Shown here one piece after another: positions 6,463 to 6,504 of a DNA stretch of 6,504 nucleotides (position 1 is the stretch's first letter; each line of letters opens with the position of its first letter). Below the pieces are notes generated by a model. The model worked only from the letters and a program-made list of their open reading frames with translations, ran no database searches and had not been told where the DNA came from. The stretch comes from Nitrospirota bacterium (lineage in GTDB: Bacteria > Nitrospirota > Nitrospiria > Nitrospirales > Nitrospiraceae), in NCBI GenBank assembly GCA_004296865.1, contig SCVQ01000540.1, forward strand, positions 1 to 6,504, in the 5' to 3' direction. The position numbers and the translations under genes are program-made.

Positions 6463-6504
6463 ATGAACTGTCCGCGTTGTCAGGGCTTGATGGTGACGAT
6501 TCGG
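6463..6504 (+). CDS. Start of a CxxC zinc-ribbon-type small protein (cut by window end)
   Basis: Only 14 codons are present, reading MNCPRCQGLMVTIR. The ATG at 6463 has an excellent ribosome site, GGGGAGGT (6449-6456), six bases upstream. CPRC is the first half of a zinc-ribbon (CxxC) motif; the second pair would lie beyond the window. Short proteins beginning like this are, from memory, common in Nitrospira genomes, with no established function. The call rests on the start signal and the CxxC pair; the rest of the gene is not visible. Confidence 0.7.
   Translation, partial: MNCPRCQGLMVTIR

Overview
The window is GC-rich, gene-dense bacterial chromosome carrying six well-supported or likely complete genes, one small hypothetical gene and the first codons of an eighth gene cut by the right edge. 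Strong purine-rich Shine-Dalgarno sites precede almost every start, and no plasmid, phage or transposase gene is visible. The gene set, the codon bias and the small CxxC protein start at the right edge are compatible with Nitrospira or another Nitrospirota member. That assignment is an inference from pattern memory, not proven by the sequence.

Layout: ettA, the ribosome-associated ABC-F ATPase, occupies 74-1759 and has a short leader containing an 8-bp inverted repeat. After a 113-nt gap comes a 64-residue protein that looks like only the N-terminal SAM-like core-binding domain of a tyrosine recombinase (1873-2067). Sixteen bases later is a protein built from two copies of a dimeric alpha/beta-barrel-type domain (2084-2797). 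A small TPR-type lipoprotein gene (2807-3043, minus) converges on it. A divergent intergenic region of 215 nt leads to a plus-strand run of three genes: a phospholipase/carboxylesterase-type serine hydrolase (3259-3978), a class I/II PLP-dependent aminotransferase (4052-5209) and an M48-family zinc metallopeptidase lipoprotein (5240-6091). The aminotransferase and peptidase are only 30 nt apart and are probably co-transcribed; the 73-nt gap ahead of the aminotransferase holds two overlapping perfect palindromes right before its ribosome binding site.

The 371 nt after the peptidase (6092-6462) hold no convincing gene. They contain a cluster of nested inverted repeats (6128-6219) and, on the minus strand, a short charged reading frame ending at 6234 that could be a decayed gene end. 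The window closes with the start of a CxxC (zinc-ribbon type) small protein at 6463.

Functionally this is mostly housekeeping: translation control, amino-acid metabolism, ester hydrolysis and cell-envelope proteolysis. No defence island, CRISPR array, biosynthetic cluster or clearly new system is visible. The items most worth a second look are the stand-alone recombinase-like domain and its tight pairing with the duplicated-domain protein, the palindromes ahead of the aminotransferase, and the structured gap near the right end.
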